Source of the DNA: GWA1-39-11 sp964640435
GTDB taxonomy: Bacteria > Patescibacteriota > Microgenomatia > Levybacterales > GWA1-39-11
NCBI GenBank assembly: GCA_964640435.1
Contig: CAZXFJ010000024.1
Location: 1-16,662, forward strand
Direction: 5' to 3'
Length of the DNA: 16,662 nt
This document shows positions 7,264-13,672 of the stretch, in pieces. The translations under genes were made by a program, and so were the position numbers. The notes below the pieces were generated by a model, which saw only the letters and a program-made list of their open reading frames with translations, was not told the origin of the DNA and did not search any database. Every line of letters starts with the position of its first letter. The first letter of the stretch is position 1.

Positions 7264-8961
7264 ATGCCTGCGTTCTTGTCCGAAATAATTATAATTATCA
7301 TTGCGGCTTTTTTGGGAGGGTTTGTTGCTCGTACAATCAAGTTACCACCTGTTCTTGGATACATCGTAAGTGGAATCGTATTTGGAATTATAGGTCGAAA
7401 TTTTTTTCAGGAATATGAAGCACTTCAGTCAATTTCTGAATTTGGTGTTAGTCTTCTTCTTTTTACTTTAGGTTTTGAGATACCACTCGACATAATAAAA
7501 AAAATAGACAAGAAAATTTTTATTGTAGGAATAATTCAAATACTGCTTTGCGTAGGGGTATACGTGCCTATTTTTACTCTTTTATTCGGAATTGCGCTTA
7601 ATGTATCGATATTGTTTGGTGTTTTATTTTCATTTTCATCAACAGCCGTTGCAATAAAAATACTTGAGGAGAAAGGTCTTCTTCATGATTTTCCGGGAAA
7701 CAATATATTTGTGTTGCTACTTGTTCAAGATTTGTTTGTTGTTCCGTTAATTTTTCTTTTACCTCTTCTTTTTGGACAAGGTGGAGTATCAGATATAAAA
7801 ATAGTTGAGTTTTTGGTTTCTTGTATAAAGCCACTTTTGATTTTCGTTGGAATTTTAGTTTTAAGCAAGCTATTTCTATCAAAAATCTTGGATTTTCTAT
7901 TCCGTTATCCATCTCATGAATTAACAATTCTTGCAACGATATTTACTGCAACGATCTCAATACTTTTGTTTGCAAGTGTAGGAGTTCCAGCTTCAATCGC
8001 AGCATTCTTAGCGGGTGTTCTTATTTCCGAACAGGGTAAAAACCTAACACCGCTTGCGGAGATTAGACCTTTTAGGGATCTATTTTTAGTTTTGTTTTTT
8101 GTTTTGACAGGAATGCTTTTGTCATTTAACTTTTTTGTTGAAAATATCTGGCTAATTGTTCTGCTTTCAGCATTTGTACTTATAGCAAAATTTGGTATTA
8201 CATATTTGGTATTAAGAGTATTTAGATATTCACCATCAGGTGGTGTTTTTATATCATCCTACCTAACAAATGTTGGAGAATTTGCCATAGTAATAGGGCA
8301 AATTGCGTTCGTTTCAGCATTTATCAATAGCAGTGAATACAATCTCGTATTATCCGTTTTTATTCTAAGTCTTCTTACAATGCCACTTCTTCTCGCGCTT
8401 AGTCGTAGTGGAGGAGAGCGCATGGCGCGTCTTGGACTTTTATCCAAAATATTACCAGAAGATAATATTATTTCTTCAAAAACAGAGATATACAAAAACC
8501 ATGTTGTTATTTGTGGGCATGGACGAGTAGGAAGGCAAGTCTGTGGAATGCTAGATCTTGCAGGCATTCCATATATTGTTATCGACTTTAACAGAAAAGT
8601 AATTAATGATTTATTAAAAGCTTCAAAATATGGAATCTATGGAGATCCAACAGATGTAGATATTTTAAAAGCAGCTTTTATTGACCGTGCTAAGTCTTTG
8701 GTTATTGCAGTTCCTGATGGATTTTCTCAGAAAAGAATTATTACAACAGCCCTAAAGCAAAATCCAAAGATTTCCATTTTATGTAGATCTCATGTAGAAT
8801 CTGACAGATACGATTTAATTAATATGGGAGTAAATTCTATTGTAGTGCCGGAGTTTGAAGCAGGAATCCGTATGGGAGGCGAAGTTCTGGATATATTTAG
8901 CGTAAGAAAAACAGATAGTGCATCGTACGCAGAACAAGTAAGGAGACGAAGTTTGGTTTGA
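7264..8961 (+). CDS. CPA2 cation/proton antiporter with TrkA-N domain (Kef/YbaL type)
   Basis: A 565-residue inner-membrane protein. Residues 1 to about 380 are a Na+/H+ exchanger-type CPA2 transporter with about 12 TM segments, including FSSTAVAIKIL and the ion-binding VQD motif (Q155-D156). After a short linker comes a cytoplasmic TrkA-N/RCK domain (about 410-530) beginning YKNHVVICGHGRVGR, a Rossmann GxGxxG nucleotide-binding loop, then IDFNRK with the acidic residue of the second strand. The expected role is K+ or Na+ exchange gated by nucleotide. The ATG at 7264 is preferred over the adjacent TTG at 7261. The stop overlaps the next ATG by one base (TGATG). Confidence 0.92.
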   Translation: MPAFLSEIIIIIIAAFLGGFVARTIKLPPVLGYIVSGIVFGIIGRNFFQEYEALQSISEFGVSLLLFTLGFEIPLDIIKKIDKKIFIVGIIQILLCVGVYVPIFTLLFGIALNVSILFGVLFSFSSTAVAIKILEEKGLLHDFPGNNIFVLLLVQDLFVVPLIFLLPLLFGQGGVSDIKIVEFLVSCIKPLLIFVGILVLSKLFLSKILDFLFRYPSHELTILATIFTATISILLFASVGVPASIAAFLAGVLISEQGKNLTPLAEIRPFRDLFLVLFFVLTGMLLSFNFFVENIWLIVLLSAFVLIAKFGITYLVLRVFRYSPSGGVFISSYLTNVGEFAIVIGQIAFVSAFINSSEYNLVLSVFILSLLTMPLLLALSRSGGERMARLGLLSKILPEDNIISSKTEIYKNHVVICGHGRVGRQVCGMLDLAGIPYIVIDFNRKVINDLLKASKYGIYGDPTDVDILKAAFIDRAKSLVIAVPDGFSQKRIITTALKQNPKISILCRSHVESDRYDLINMGVNSIVVPEFEAGIRMGGEVLDIFSVRKTDSASYAEQVRRRSLV

Positions 8962-9764
8962 TGGAGGAAAGAACAACACTCAATTACATAAAGATATTTT
9001 TTCTTGTTGTAATAATATGTGCCCTTATATCACTCGTTTATAGGAGTGTGCTTCTCGTTAAAAACTCTTCATATAAATACGAAGCATTTAATCTTTTACT
9101 TCTGGATCGTGACGCATATTTAGTTCATGTAGAGGGTGGAGACAATAAGGTTAGTATATTAAAAATAAAAAATGCTGGGGCAGCACTTGAAAAAAAATCC
9201 AGACTCTCTCAGAGCTTACTTCTTGGCATTTTTATCGACGGATCAATCATTTCAAAAAGTCAGGATGGTTTTAGTGGTGTTGACAAAGACTTTTTAAAAC
9301 TTGGAAAGTTTTTATCTCTCGCAACGAACCCAAATTTTCATAAAAATAACCTCAACGATTACGATCTGCTGAAAATATATATGGAGGCAAATGGAGCCTC
9401 AAAAATAAACAAAGAAAGCAAAACTATCGAGAAGCTCGATACTGATAAATATTTAGGAGATACTATAGATTTTTTTCAGTTTTCCGACCCTGAAATATTT
9501 AACAGTAAAATAAGTATTCAAGTTTTAAATGGTACTGAGGTTAATGGTTTTGCAACGCGAGTAGGGGCAATACTGCAAACACTTGGTTACAATGTTGTTG
9601 AGACGGGTAGTACCGAGTCAAGTAAATCATCAATAACAAGCTCAAGTATTACTCCAAATATAGAGCGCGTTGCAAAGTTTCTTAACGCGCCAATTGTTGA
9701 GTCTGAGGATACTGGAATTGCGGATATAAAGGTAGTTCTTGGTGAGGATTTACTAAAAAAATAG
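8961..9764 (+). CDS. Membrane-anchored protein with C-terminal LytR_C domain
   Basis: A 267-residue protein with a short cytoplasmic N-terminus, one TM segment (about residues 10-28) and an extracytoplasmic remainder. Residues 184-263 (ISIQVLNGTEVNGFATRVG, then LQTLGYNVVETGS, ending ADIKVVLGEDL) match the LytR_C domain that often follows LytR-CpsA-Psr (LCP) cell-wall ligase domains. The middle part (about 40-170) is too short and lacks the Arg-rich LCP catalytic motifs, so ligase activity is unlikely. A cell-envelope role is inferred. ATG 8961 is chosen over TTG 8958. AAGGAG at 8940-8945 is rather distant to act as the ribosome binding site. It is coupled to the antiporter gene. Confidence 0.75.
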   Translation: MEERTTLNYIKIFFLVVIICALISLVYRSVLLVKNSSYKYEAFNLLLLDRDAYLVHVEGGDNKVSILKIKNAGAALEKKSRLSQSLLLGIFIDGSIISKSQDGFSGVDKDFLKLGKFLSLATNPNFHKNNLNDYDLLKIYMEANGASKINKESKTIEKLDTDKYLGDTIDFFQFSDPEIFNSKISIQVLNGTEVNGFATRVGAILQTLGYNVVETGSTESSKSSITSSSITPNIERVAKFLNAPIVESEDTGIADIKVVLGEDLLKK

Positions 9765-9766
9765 AA

Positions 9767-9772
9767 TATAAT
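9767..9772 (+). promoter_or_regulatory. -10 box for small membrane protein gene
   Basis: A perfect TATAAT lies 6 nt before the ATG of the 49-codon ORF, immediately after the LytR_C gene stop. No good -35 is visible. The spacing matches the leaderless arrangement of other genes in the window. Confidence 0.4.
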
Positions 9773-9778
9773 TAAGGT

Positions 9779-9928
9779 ATGCTTTGGATTTCTATCATAG
9801 TTATTTTGGTAATCTCATTTCTATGGGCACTTTTTTCACTTCGTAGAAAAATAAACCAGACGAAAAAGGGTAAGCACGAAACATTATCAAAAATTGGAGA
9901 AACAATTTTGTTTAAACGAGGTTCTTAG
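9779..9928 (+). CDS. Small single-pass membrane protein, 49 aa
   Basis: The short ORF encodes one hydrophobic N-terminal helix (MLWISIIVILVISFLWALF) followed by an Arg/Lys-rich cytoplasmic-type tail (SLRRKINQTKKGK onwards), ending FKRGS. Supporting points are the TATAAT 6 nt upstream, the coherent TM-plus-basic-tail architecture, and filling of the otherwise empty gap after the LytR_C gene. It overlaps the 3' end of the convergent TPR gene by 4 bp. The function is unknown. Confidence 0.6.
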   Translation: MLWISIIVILVISFLWALFSLRRKINQTKKGKHETLSKIGETILFKRGS

Positions 9929-10551
9929 GATGAGGTACTAATAAAAGAAGGTTGATCTTTAAACTTCGCCATTTTCTTTGTTTCTTTAACAAAAACAGTA
10001 ATCGAATTATCGCCAACCGCTTTTACATAAGCTGAATATTCATTTCCACCATTAATAAATCCAATCATGCGCATTCCAACGCTATCAGGAAGTACTCCTA
10101 AATATGTTTTGTCCATTTGAATAAAAACCTTAGATCTTTTTACAGATAAATTAACAATATCTCCTGGTTGAACAAATGAAAGAGTTTTTCGATCAGCGCA
10201 ATTTTTTAGTTCAACAGTTTTTGTTTTTCCAGCTTCCTCAATAAAAACATCCTGCATTGATACGCCTGATAAATGAGCTACCTGTGGAGCATCAGAATCT
10301 CTATTGGAAAGAGTTTCGATTCTGCGAATATTTTTCTGAGCAATTGGGTTAGTCCTATCGATTTTTAAAACTTGTTGGTAATAAGTTTTTGCTTTTTTAA
10401 ACTTTCCAAGCTTAGTGAGAGCATATGCTAAACGATTTAGGGTTTCAATATCTTCTTTCTCTTCGAGGAGTCGTAGATTTTCTTTATAGGCATCATCCCA
10501 TTTATTTTCTAGTGCGTATTTTATTGCGAGATCTCTGGATGGGGGATTCAT
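9925..10551 (-). CDS. TPR-repeat protein with a C-terminal beta domain
   Basis: A 208-residue cytoplasmic protein. Residues 2-33 and 36-69 form two tetratricopeptide-type helix pairs (DLAIKYALENKWDDAYKEN and NRLAYALTKLGKFKKAKTYY, with the TPR spacing of small residues). The C-terminal part (about 128-195) is beta-rich: PGDIVNLSVKRSKVFI, then YLGVLPDSVG and an INGGNEYSAYVKAV segment. This is vaguely reminiscent of HIRAN-type domains, but I would not assign it. It is divergent from the yebC-type gene and shares a 99-bp intergenic promoter region with it. The function is unknown; a scaffold role is inferred from TPR. Confidence 0.8.
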   Translation of the reverse strand: MNPPSRDLAIKYALENKWDDAYKENLRLLEEKEDIETLNRLAYALTKLGKFKKAKTYYQQVLKIDRTNPIAQKNIRRIETLSNRDSDAPQVAHLSGVSMQDVFIEEAGKTKTVELKNCADRKTLSFVQPGDIVNLSVKRSKVFIQMDKTYLGVLPDSVGMRMIGFINGGNEYSAYVKAVGDNSITVFVKETKKMAKFKDQPSFISTSS

Positions 10552-10575
10552 TTTTTAACTATGCGGATGGCAATT

Positions 10576-10604
10576 ATATTATCCAATATATGTAGAAATG
10601 TCAA
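10576..10604 (-). promoter_or_regulatory. Promoter of the TPR gene
   Basis: On the minus strand, a perfect TTGACA (10604 to 10599) is followed by 17 bp and TAATAT (10581 to 10576). An overlapping TATAAT (10578 to 10573) gives a 20-bp spacer. The start codon lies about 24 nt downstream. Confidence 0.6.
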
Positions 10605-10615
10605 GGGAGAAGGGT

Positions 10616-10621
10616 TATAAT
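10616..10621 (+). promoter_or_regulatory. -10 box of yebC-type gene
   Basis: A perfect TATAAT 29 nt upstream of the ATG at 10651, with no convincing -35. This is one of the few genes here with an appreciable 5' leader. It lies back-to-back with the divergent TPR promoter. Confidence 0.5.
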
Positions 10622-10650
10622 ATAGCGTCTAGTAGAAAGCAATTTTATAT

Positions 10651-11364
10651 ATGAGTGGACATTCCAAATGGGCAACAATTAAAAGACAAAAAGGAGCTAC
10701 CGATGCAAAGCGTGGGCAACTTTTTACAAAACTTTCAAACGCAATAACAATTGCGGTACGTCAGGGTGGAGGAGTATCAGATCCAAACAGCAATTTTAAG
10801 CTCAGACTCACTATGGATAAGGCACGTGCTGCAAATATGCCTAAAGAAAATATCCAAAGAGCAATTGATCGTGCTAAAGGAGTTGGCTCTGCTAACGTTG
10901 AAGAGCTTGTTTATGAGGGTTTTGCACCCGGTGGAGTTGCGGTAATTGTAGAAACTGTAACAGATAATAAAATGCGTACGGTTGCTGAAATCAAAAACCT
11001 ATTTGATAAAAGTGGAGGAGCACTCGGTTCTCAAGGCTCTGTTGCATATATGTTTAAGCGTCGTGGCGTAATTGCTGTACCTAAAGAGGGAAGAGACTCA
11101 GATACATTACTTAACTTTGCAATTAATGCAGGAATTGAAGACATGGAAGAAGAGGGTAATACAGTATTTTATTATGTAGAGCCAGCTCAGCTTGCAGAAG
11201 CAAAAAGGGGACTTGAAGAGCAGGGGTTAGTTATTGAAAGTGCTGAATTATCATATCTTCCAATTACTCCAACTGATGGCGCTGATGAAGAAAAAGTATT
11301 TGCATTAATTGAGAAGCTTGAGGATCTTGACGACGTGCAACAGGTTTATACTACCCTTGCATAA
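10651..11364 (+). CDS. yebC: YebC/PmpR/TACO1 family protein
   Basis: A 237-residue member of the YebC family. The N-terminus MSGHSKWATIKRQKGATDAKRGQLFTKL, given here as its start MSGHSKWATIKRQ and the following KRGQLFTKL, is diagnostic. It is followed by AARAANMPKENIQRAI-type residues (KARAANMPKENIQRAI) and YEGFAPGGVAVIVETVTDN, also characteristic. Members were described as DNA-binding regulators, while more recent work on the family links it to relief of ribosome stalling, similar in theme to the EF-P encoded upstream. Length is standard. A polytopic membrane protein gene follows 5 bp downstream. Confidence 0.96.
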   Translation: MSGHSKWATIKRQKGATDAKRGQLFTKLSNAITIAVRQGGGVSDPNSNFKLRLTMDKARAANMPKENIQRAIDRAKGVGSANVEELVYEGFAPGGVAVIVETVTDNKMRTVAEIKNLFDKSGGALGSQGSVAYMFKRRGVIAVPKEGRDSDTLLNFAINAGIEDMEEEGNTVFYYVEPAQLAEAKRGLEEQGLVIESAELSYLPITPTDGADEEKVFALIEKLEDLDDVQQVYTTLA

Positions 11365-11369
11365 CATAA

Positions 11370-12167
11370 ATGATTAGAGTTTTGCCGCGAACCTTTCTTT
11401 CAAAAAGACAGAAATTTGTTTTATCTGTTTTATTTTTATCAGCAGGTATATTTGCTTCGGAATTTTTATCAGGAATAAGTTTACTTGGACTTGCAATTGT
11501 TTTGGGTATATTAACGGTTGTACTTTTATATTCGTTTTTGAAACGCGATGTTCAGGGAACATTTTTCTATCCTATTTTTATTTTACCGCTGCTTTTTACA
11601 TTAGCATTTGCGCTTTTTTATCCGCTGGTTCCCGCAAGATTTATAACTCGCTTTGCATTAACATCACTTTATGCATTGGGTCTATATTCTTTATTTCTAA
11701 CTCAAAACATTTTTGCAGTATCCAGTATTCGGACAATTAATTTATTGCGTTCAGCAAGAATTGTTTCATTCGTTTTAACAATTGTTGTTTTGTTTTTCTT
11801 AACCAACATAATCTTTTCCGTCAGACTTCCGTTTTATATAACACCGCTGCTTATTTTCGTTATTATCTTTCTTCTTAACTTCCAATCACTTTGGACATAC
11901 AGCCTCAATTTGAAGCTAAATCGAGAGATGGTAGCCACATCGGCCCTTATTGGGGTCGCTTGCGCGCAATTATCATTTGCACTAAGCATCTGGCCAATAA
12001 ATGCTGCAATATATTCAATTTTTATTACTGGAATCTTTTATTCATATTCAGGACTCACTCATGCATGGATGGAGAAGAGGTTATTTAAAGGAGTATTGTG
12101 GGAATATATTTGGGTTGGATTTTTGTCTGTACTAATATTAATTTTCTTTTCTAAGTGGAGCGCGTAA
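11370..12167 (+). CDS. Polytopic membrane protein of unknown function
   Basis: A 265-residue protein with about 8 hydrophobic segments spread along its length. The short N-terminus is basic (RTFLSKRQK), the inter-helix loops are small, and there is a C-terminal TM before KWSA. I see no catalytic motif and recognise no family. It starts 5 bp after the yebC stop, without a Shine-Dalgarno, and is presumably co-transcribed. It is the last gene before the 1.5-kb non-coding locus. Confidence 0.8.
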   Translation: MIRVLPRTFLSKRQKFVLSVLFLSAGIFASEFLSGISLLGLAIVLGILTVVLLYSFLKRDVQGTFFYPIFILPLLFTLAFALFYPLVPARFITRFALTSLYALGLYSLFLTQNIFAVSSIRTINLLRSARIVSFVLTIVVLFFLTNIIFSVRLPFYITPLLIFVIIFLLNFQSLWTYSLNLKLNREMVATSALIGVACAQLSFALSIWPINAAIYSIFITGIFYSYSGLTHAWMEKRLFKGVLWEYIWVGFLSVLILIFFSKWSA

Positions 12168-12187
12168 AGTAGAGGGATATTCAAAAA

Positions 12188-12220
12188 TTTGAGGCTAATT
12201 AGCATCGATTTAGCCTCAAA
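12188..12220. repeat. 11-bp perfect inverted repeat after the membrane-protein gene
   Basis: TTTGAGGCTAA (12188-12198) and TTAGCCTCAAA (12210-12220) form a perfect 11-bp stem with an 11-nt loop, 20 bp after the stop codon at 12167. There is no T-run on the plus strand, so it is not a standard intrinsic terminator for that direction. On the minus strand a short T-run follows. Both arms belong to the dispersed TGWGGCTAA family. Confidence 0.8.
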
Positions 12221-12447
12221 ACTCAAAACAGTCAGAATACACCTATAATTTCATATTTATTCGTTTGGCTTGGGAAGATCAAGTCTTATAATTTTAATGA
12301 TAATATAAATTACTGTAAGAAATATTTTTTTTAATATGTACAGAAAAGCAGAGGAGTGAGGCTAAAATATGCAGTTTGGATTGATTTAATAGTCTAATCG
12401 AGTGATAGGGAATGATATAGTTTGATAAGTATCCTATAATTATTTAT

Positions 12448-12456
12448 TGTGGATAA
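12448..12456 (-). promoter_or_regulatory. Perfect DnaA-box 9-mer
   Basis: TGTGGATAA is the exact reverse complement of the consensus DnaA box TTATCCACA. It lies within an AT-rich stretch. The dispersed TGTGGCTAA repeats differ from it by one base. A single perfect box can occur by chance, so functional significance is open. Confidence 0.4.
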
Positions 12457-12589
12457 CTTTTTAATATATCCAGTGTCTTCAAAGCAGTACCAAGTATTCA
12501 TAGAAATAAATGCTTCCAATTTGTACTCGGGTGCTAAAGCTCTTCTCAGGTTGTACATATATAAAAAATGTGGCTAGTCAGTCTTGATT

Positions 12590-12637
12590 TGAGGCTAGGC
12601 ATAAATCCTTTTCACCAGCCTTAATTTAGCCTCAGTT
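12590..12637. repeat. Repeat module copy A
   Basis: An outer stem TGAGGCTA (12590-12597) with TAGCCTCA (12627-12634) encloses AATCCTTTTCAC (12604-12615). The module ends TTTAGCCTCAGTT (12625-12637). Both the 12-mer and the 13-mer recur in the same order about 280 bp downstream (copy B). Confidence 0.65.
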
Positions 12638-12790
12638 TTCAGCTTTAAAAACGAGAGGACTTTTCACGACTCTACTAGTTGAGAGTAAAAACCGTGCGTA
12701 AACTGTGGCTAATTAGGCACGAAAAGTAGAGAAAACGAAAAAAATACGAAACGATATTCTCATACAGCCTCTCCTCGAAGTAATACTATG

Positions 12791-12808
12791 CGAAAATGCA
12801 CATTTTCG
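12791..12808. repeat. 8-bp near-palindrome
   Basis: CGAAAATG (12791-12798) and CATTTTCG (12801-12808) are perfect inverted arms separated by only 2 nt. They lead straight into a CGTGGCTAA repeat copy. Such tight symmetry fits a dimeric DNA-binding site better than an RNA hairpin. Confidence 0.6.
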
Positions 12809-12822
12809 TGGCTAAAAATGTT

Positions 12823-12850
12823 AATTTAGATTAATATATCAATCTAAACT
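12823..12850. repeat. dif-like 11-6-11 palindrome
   Basis: AATTTAGATTA, centre ATATAT, then CAATCTAAACT. Eight-base arms TTTAGATT and AATCTAAA are perfectly inverted about the centre. The 28-bp 11-6-11 geometry and the TCTAAACT end resemble Xer recombination (dif) sites, whose right arm in some Firmicutes ends TGTAAACT. The inner bases do not match the dif consensus well, so this is suggestive only. Confidence 0.35.
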
Positions 12851-12881
12851 AAAACTGTATTGTCAACTCCGACATAGATAT

Positions 12882-12921
12882 GCTAATCCTTTTCACGGAT
12901 ATTAGCCCTTTAGCCTCAGTT
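12882..12921. repeat. Repeat module copy B
   Basis: AATCCTTTTCAC (12885-12896) and TTTAGCCTCAGTT (12909-12921) repeat copy A in the same order. Around the 12-mer, GCTAATCC (12882-12889) can pair with GGATATTAGC (12897-12906) with a 2-nt bulge, so a small hairpin is present here too although the flanking bases differ from copy A. Confidence 0.65.
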
Positions 12922-12965
12922 AGGCACGAATTCCTGAACCTACCCGGGGGAGTGCCTGGTCGTGC
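12922..12965 (+). other. Possible alternative-pairing RNA element
   Basis: AGGCAC (12922-12927) can pair with GTGCCT (12952-12957), while the overlapping GCACGA (12924-12929) can pair with TCGTGC (12960-12965). The two stems are mutually exclusive. The loop holds CCTACCCGGGGGAGT, locally GC-rich in an AT-rich region, and a near-copy (CCTACCCGCGGAGT) lies at 13042-13055. No known riboswitch class is recognised. Confidence 0.35.
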
Positions 12966-13068
12966 TCAAGTAGCCTCTAAAACCCTTATTCTCATTTATA
13001 CTGTTGTATACAAATTTTTACATAGATAACTAACGTAATTGCCTACCCGCGGAGTATGGTTGTTTATT

Positions 13069-13096
13069 ATGTCGTACAATAATACTTTTACGACAT
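13069..13096. repeat. 8-bp perfect hairpin
   Basis: ATGTCGTA (13069-13076) and TACGACAT (13089-13096) form a perfect stem with a 12-nt AT-rich loop. A second small hairpin, TCAGA/TCTGA (13098-13111), follows directly. There is no adjacent T-run. Confidence 0.55.
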
Positions 13097-13364
13097 GTCA
13101 GAGTGATCTGAGAGTGTGCTTAAGTTATTTCAGATAAGCTTCTTTCATTAATTTCATTCTATTTCTTCAACTCATACTTTGAGCTCAGACTACGCTCATT
13201 TGCATTCATTCTATACGACCTTATAAATTTGTGTGGCTACTCTACTATAGGATGTAGATTATTTTTTGAAAATTATAAAAAAAGATAAGTGATGCAAAGG
13301 GATGATTAACTAGTAGTCCTTCATATTAAAGTGGTCTAGAATCGCATCCTGGAGGGGCGTTTTC

Positions 13365-13412
13365 ATGGCTAATAAATGCCTAAGGCAAGAAGTTTCCAAT
13401 AAGGCTTGCTAA
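13365..13412 (+). CDS. Possible 15-codon leader peptide
   Basis: ATG at 13365 is preceded by GGAGGGG (13351-13357) with 7-nt spacing, the strongest Shine-Dalgarno in the window. The ORF encodes MANKCLRQEVSNKAC and stops at TAA 13410-13412. Directly downstream are an inverted-repeat arm and T7, the layout of a transcription attenuator. The start codon overlaps a CATGGCTAA copy of the repeat family. There is no run of one amino acid to identify a sensed ligand, although two Cys codons are present. No structural gene follows within 280 nt, so the target of any attenuation is unclear. Confidence 0.4.
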   Translation: MANKCLRQEVSNKAC

Positions 13413-13437
13413 GGTTAATTTGCCTTAAACGTTTTTT
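13381..13437 (+). terminator. Candidate attenuator/intrinsic terminator
   Basis: TTGCCTTA (13420-13427) can pair with TAAGGCAA (13381-13388). Its GCCTTA part can instead pair with a second TAAGGC (13400-13405). The 3' arm is followed after a few bases by seven T residues (13432-13438 region). Two competing 5' arms for one 3' arm, overlapping the small ORF, resemble an attenuator. The stems are modest (8 and 6 bp). Confidence 0.4.
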
Positions 13438-13560
13438 TGTCATCGTTAATATAAAAAAATATTCTTGTTAAATTTTAAATTTTTCTGTTTTTTAAAATTA
13501 ATTTTTTGTAAATATAAAAAGTTTATTGTTAAAAACATTTTTTATGGAAATTTTGTAATT
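13436..13560. other. Very AT-rich tract
   Basis: About 125 bp composed almost entirely of A and T runs, markedly richer than the flanks, with no ORF. It could be a DNA-unwinding element, an UP-element-like or bent segment upstream of the orphan gene promoter, or simply unconstrained spacer. Confidence 0.55.
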
Positions 13561-13590
13561 TTGCTGTCAGCAATTTGTTTTACAAAATTT
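13548..13590. repeat. 43-nt nested palindrome
   Basis: The outer arms AAATTTTGTAA (13548-13558) and TTACAAAATTT (13580-13590) are a perfect 11-bp inverted repeat. Inside them, TTGCTG/CAGCAA (13561-13573) forms a second stem. GACGA/TCGTC (13593-13610) adds another short hairpin right after. Cruciform, operator or RNA structure are possible. Confidence 0.65.
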
Positions 13591-13650
13591 AAGACGATAA
13601 GTTAGTCGTCCTTGTTGACAAATAGGCCTAGAAATCGATTGTAGAAGGTC

Positions 13651-13672
13651 TTAGCCTTGAATCCGAGGCTAA
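13651..13672. promoter_or_regulatory. Operator-like inverted repeat in orphan gene promoter
   Basis: TTAGCCT (13651-13657) and AGGCTAA (13666-13672) form a perfect 7-bp inverted repeat with an 8-bp centre. It overlaps the putative -35 (TTGAAT, 13657-13662) and most of the spacer. Its arms are members of the dispersed GGCTA family, so a protein binding those repeats would also occlude this promoter. Confidence 0.55.

Larger units (their letters stand above)
12190..13672. repeat. Dispersed 9-mer family, consensus TGWGGCTAA, in a gene-free locus
   Basis: The stretch from 12168 to 13692 contains no conventional gene. It holds about 15 copies of the core GGCTA/TAGCC. Plus-orientation copies: 12190, 12357, 12569, 12590, 12704, 12807, 13232, 13364 and 13664. 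Minus-orientation copies (TTAGCCTCA type): 12210, 12626, 12902 (weak), 12910, 12970 and 13651. Most extend to TGAGGCTAA or TGTGGCTAA. A rough hand estimate for this base composition would be one or two cores by chance in 1.5 kb; elsewhere in the window I see only scattered single copies (for example 2328, 2575, 8150). Spacing is irregular, so this is not a CRISPR array. It looks like a multi-site protein-binding or structural locus. Confidence 0.75.

Noticed and set aside
7598..7936. Minus-strand 112-codon ORF inside the antiporter gene
   Set aside because: Shadow of a conserved membrane protein gene, with no promoter or ribosome binding site.
3932..8961. UGA recoding as in Absconditabacteria/Gracilibacteria
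   Set aside because: Genes end cleanly at TGA with family-typical lengths, and conserved frames contain no internal TGA.
13056..13082. 8-codon ORF starting in the second CCTACCCG motif
   Set aside because: The GGAG is only one base from the ATG, too close to act as a ribosome binding site.
13615..13620. TTGACA as the -35 of the orphan gene promoter
   Set aside because: It is far too distant from the TATAAT at 13679; TTGAAT at 13657 has the proper spacing.
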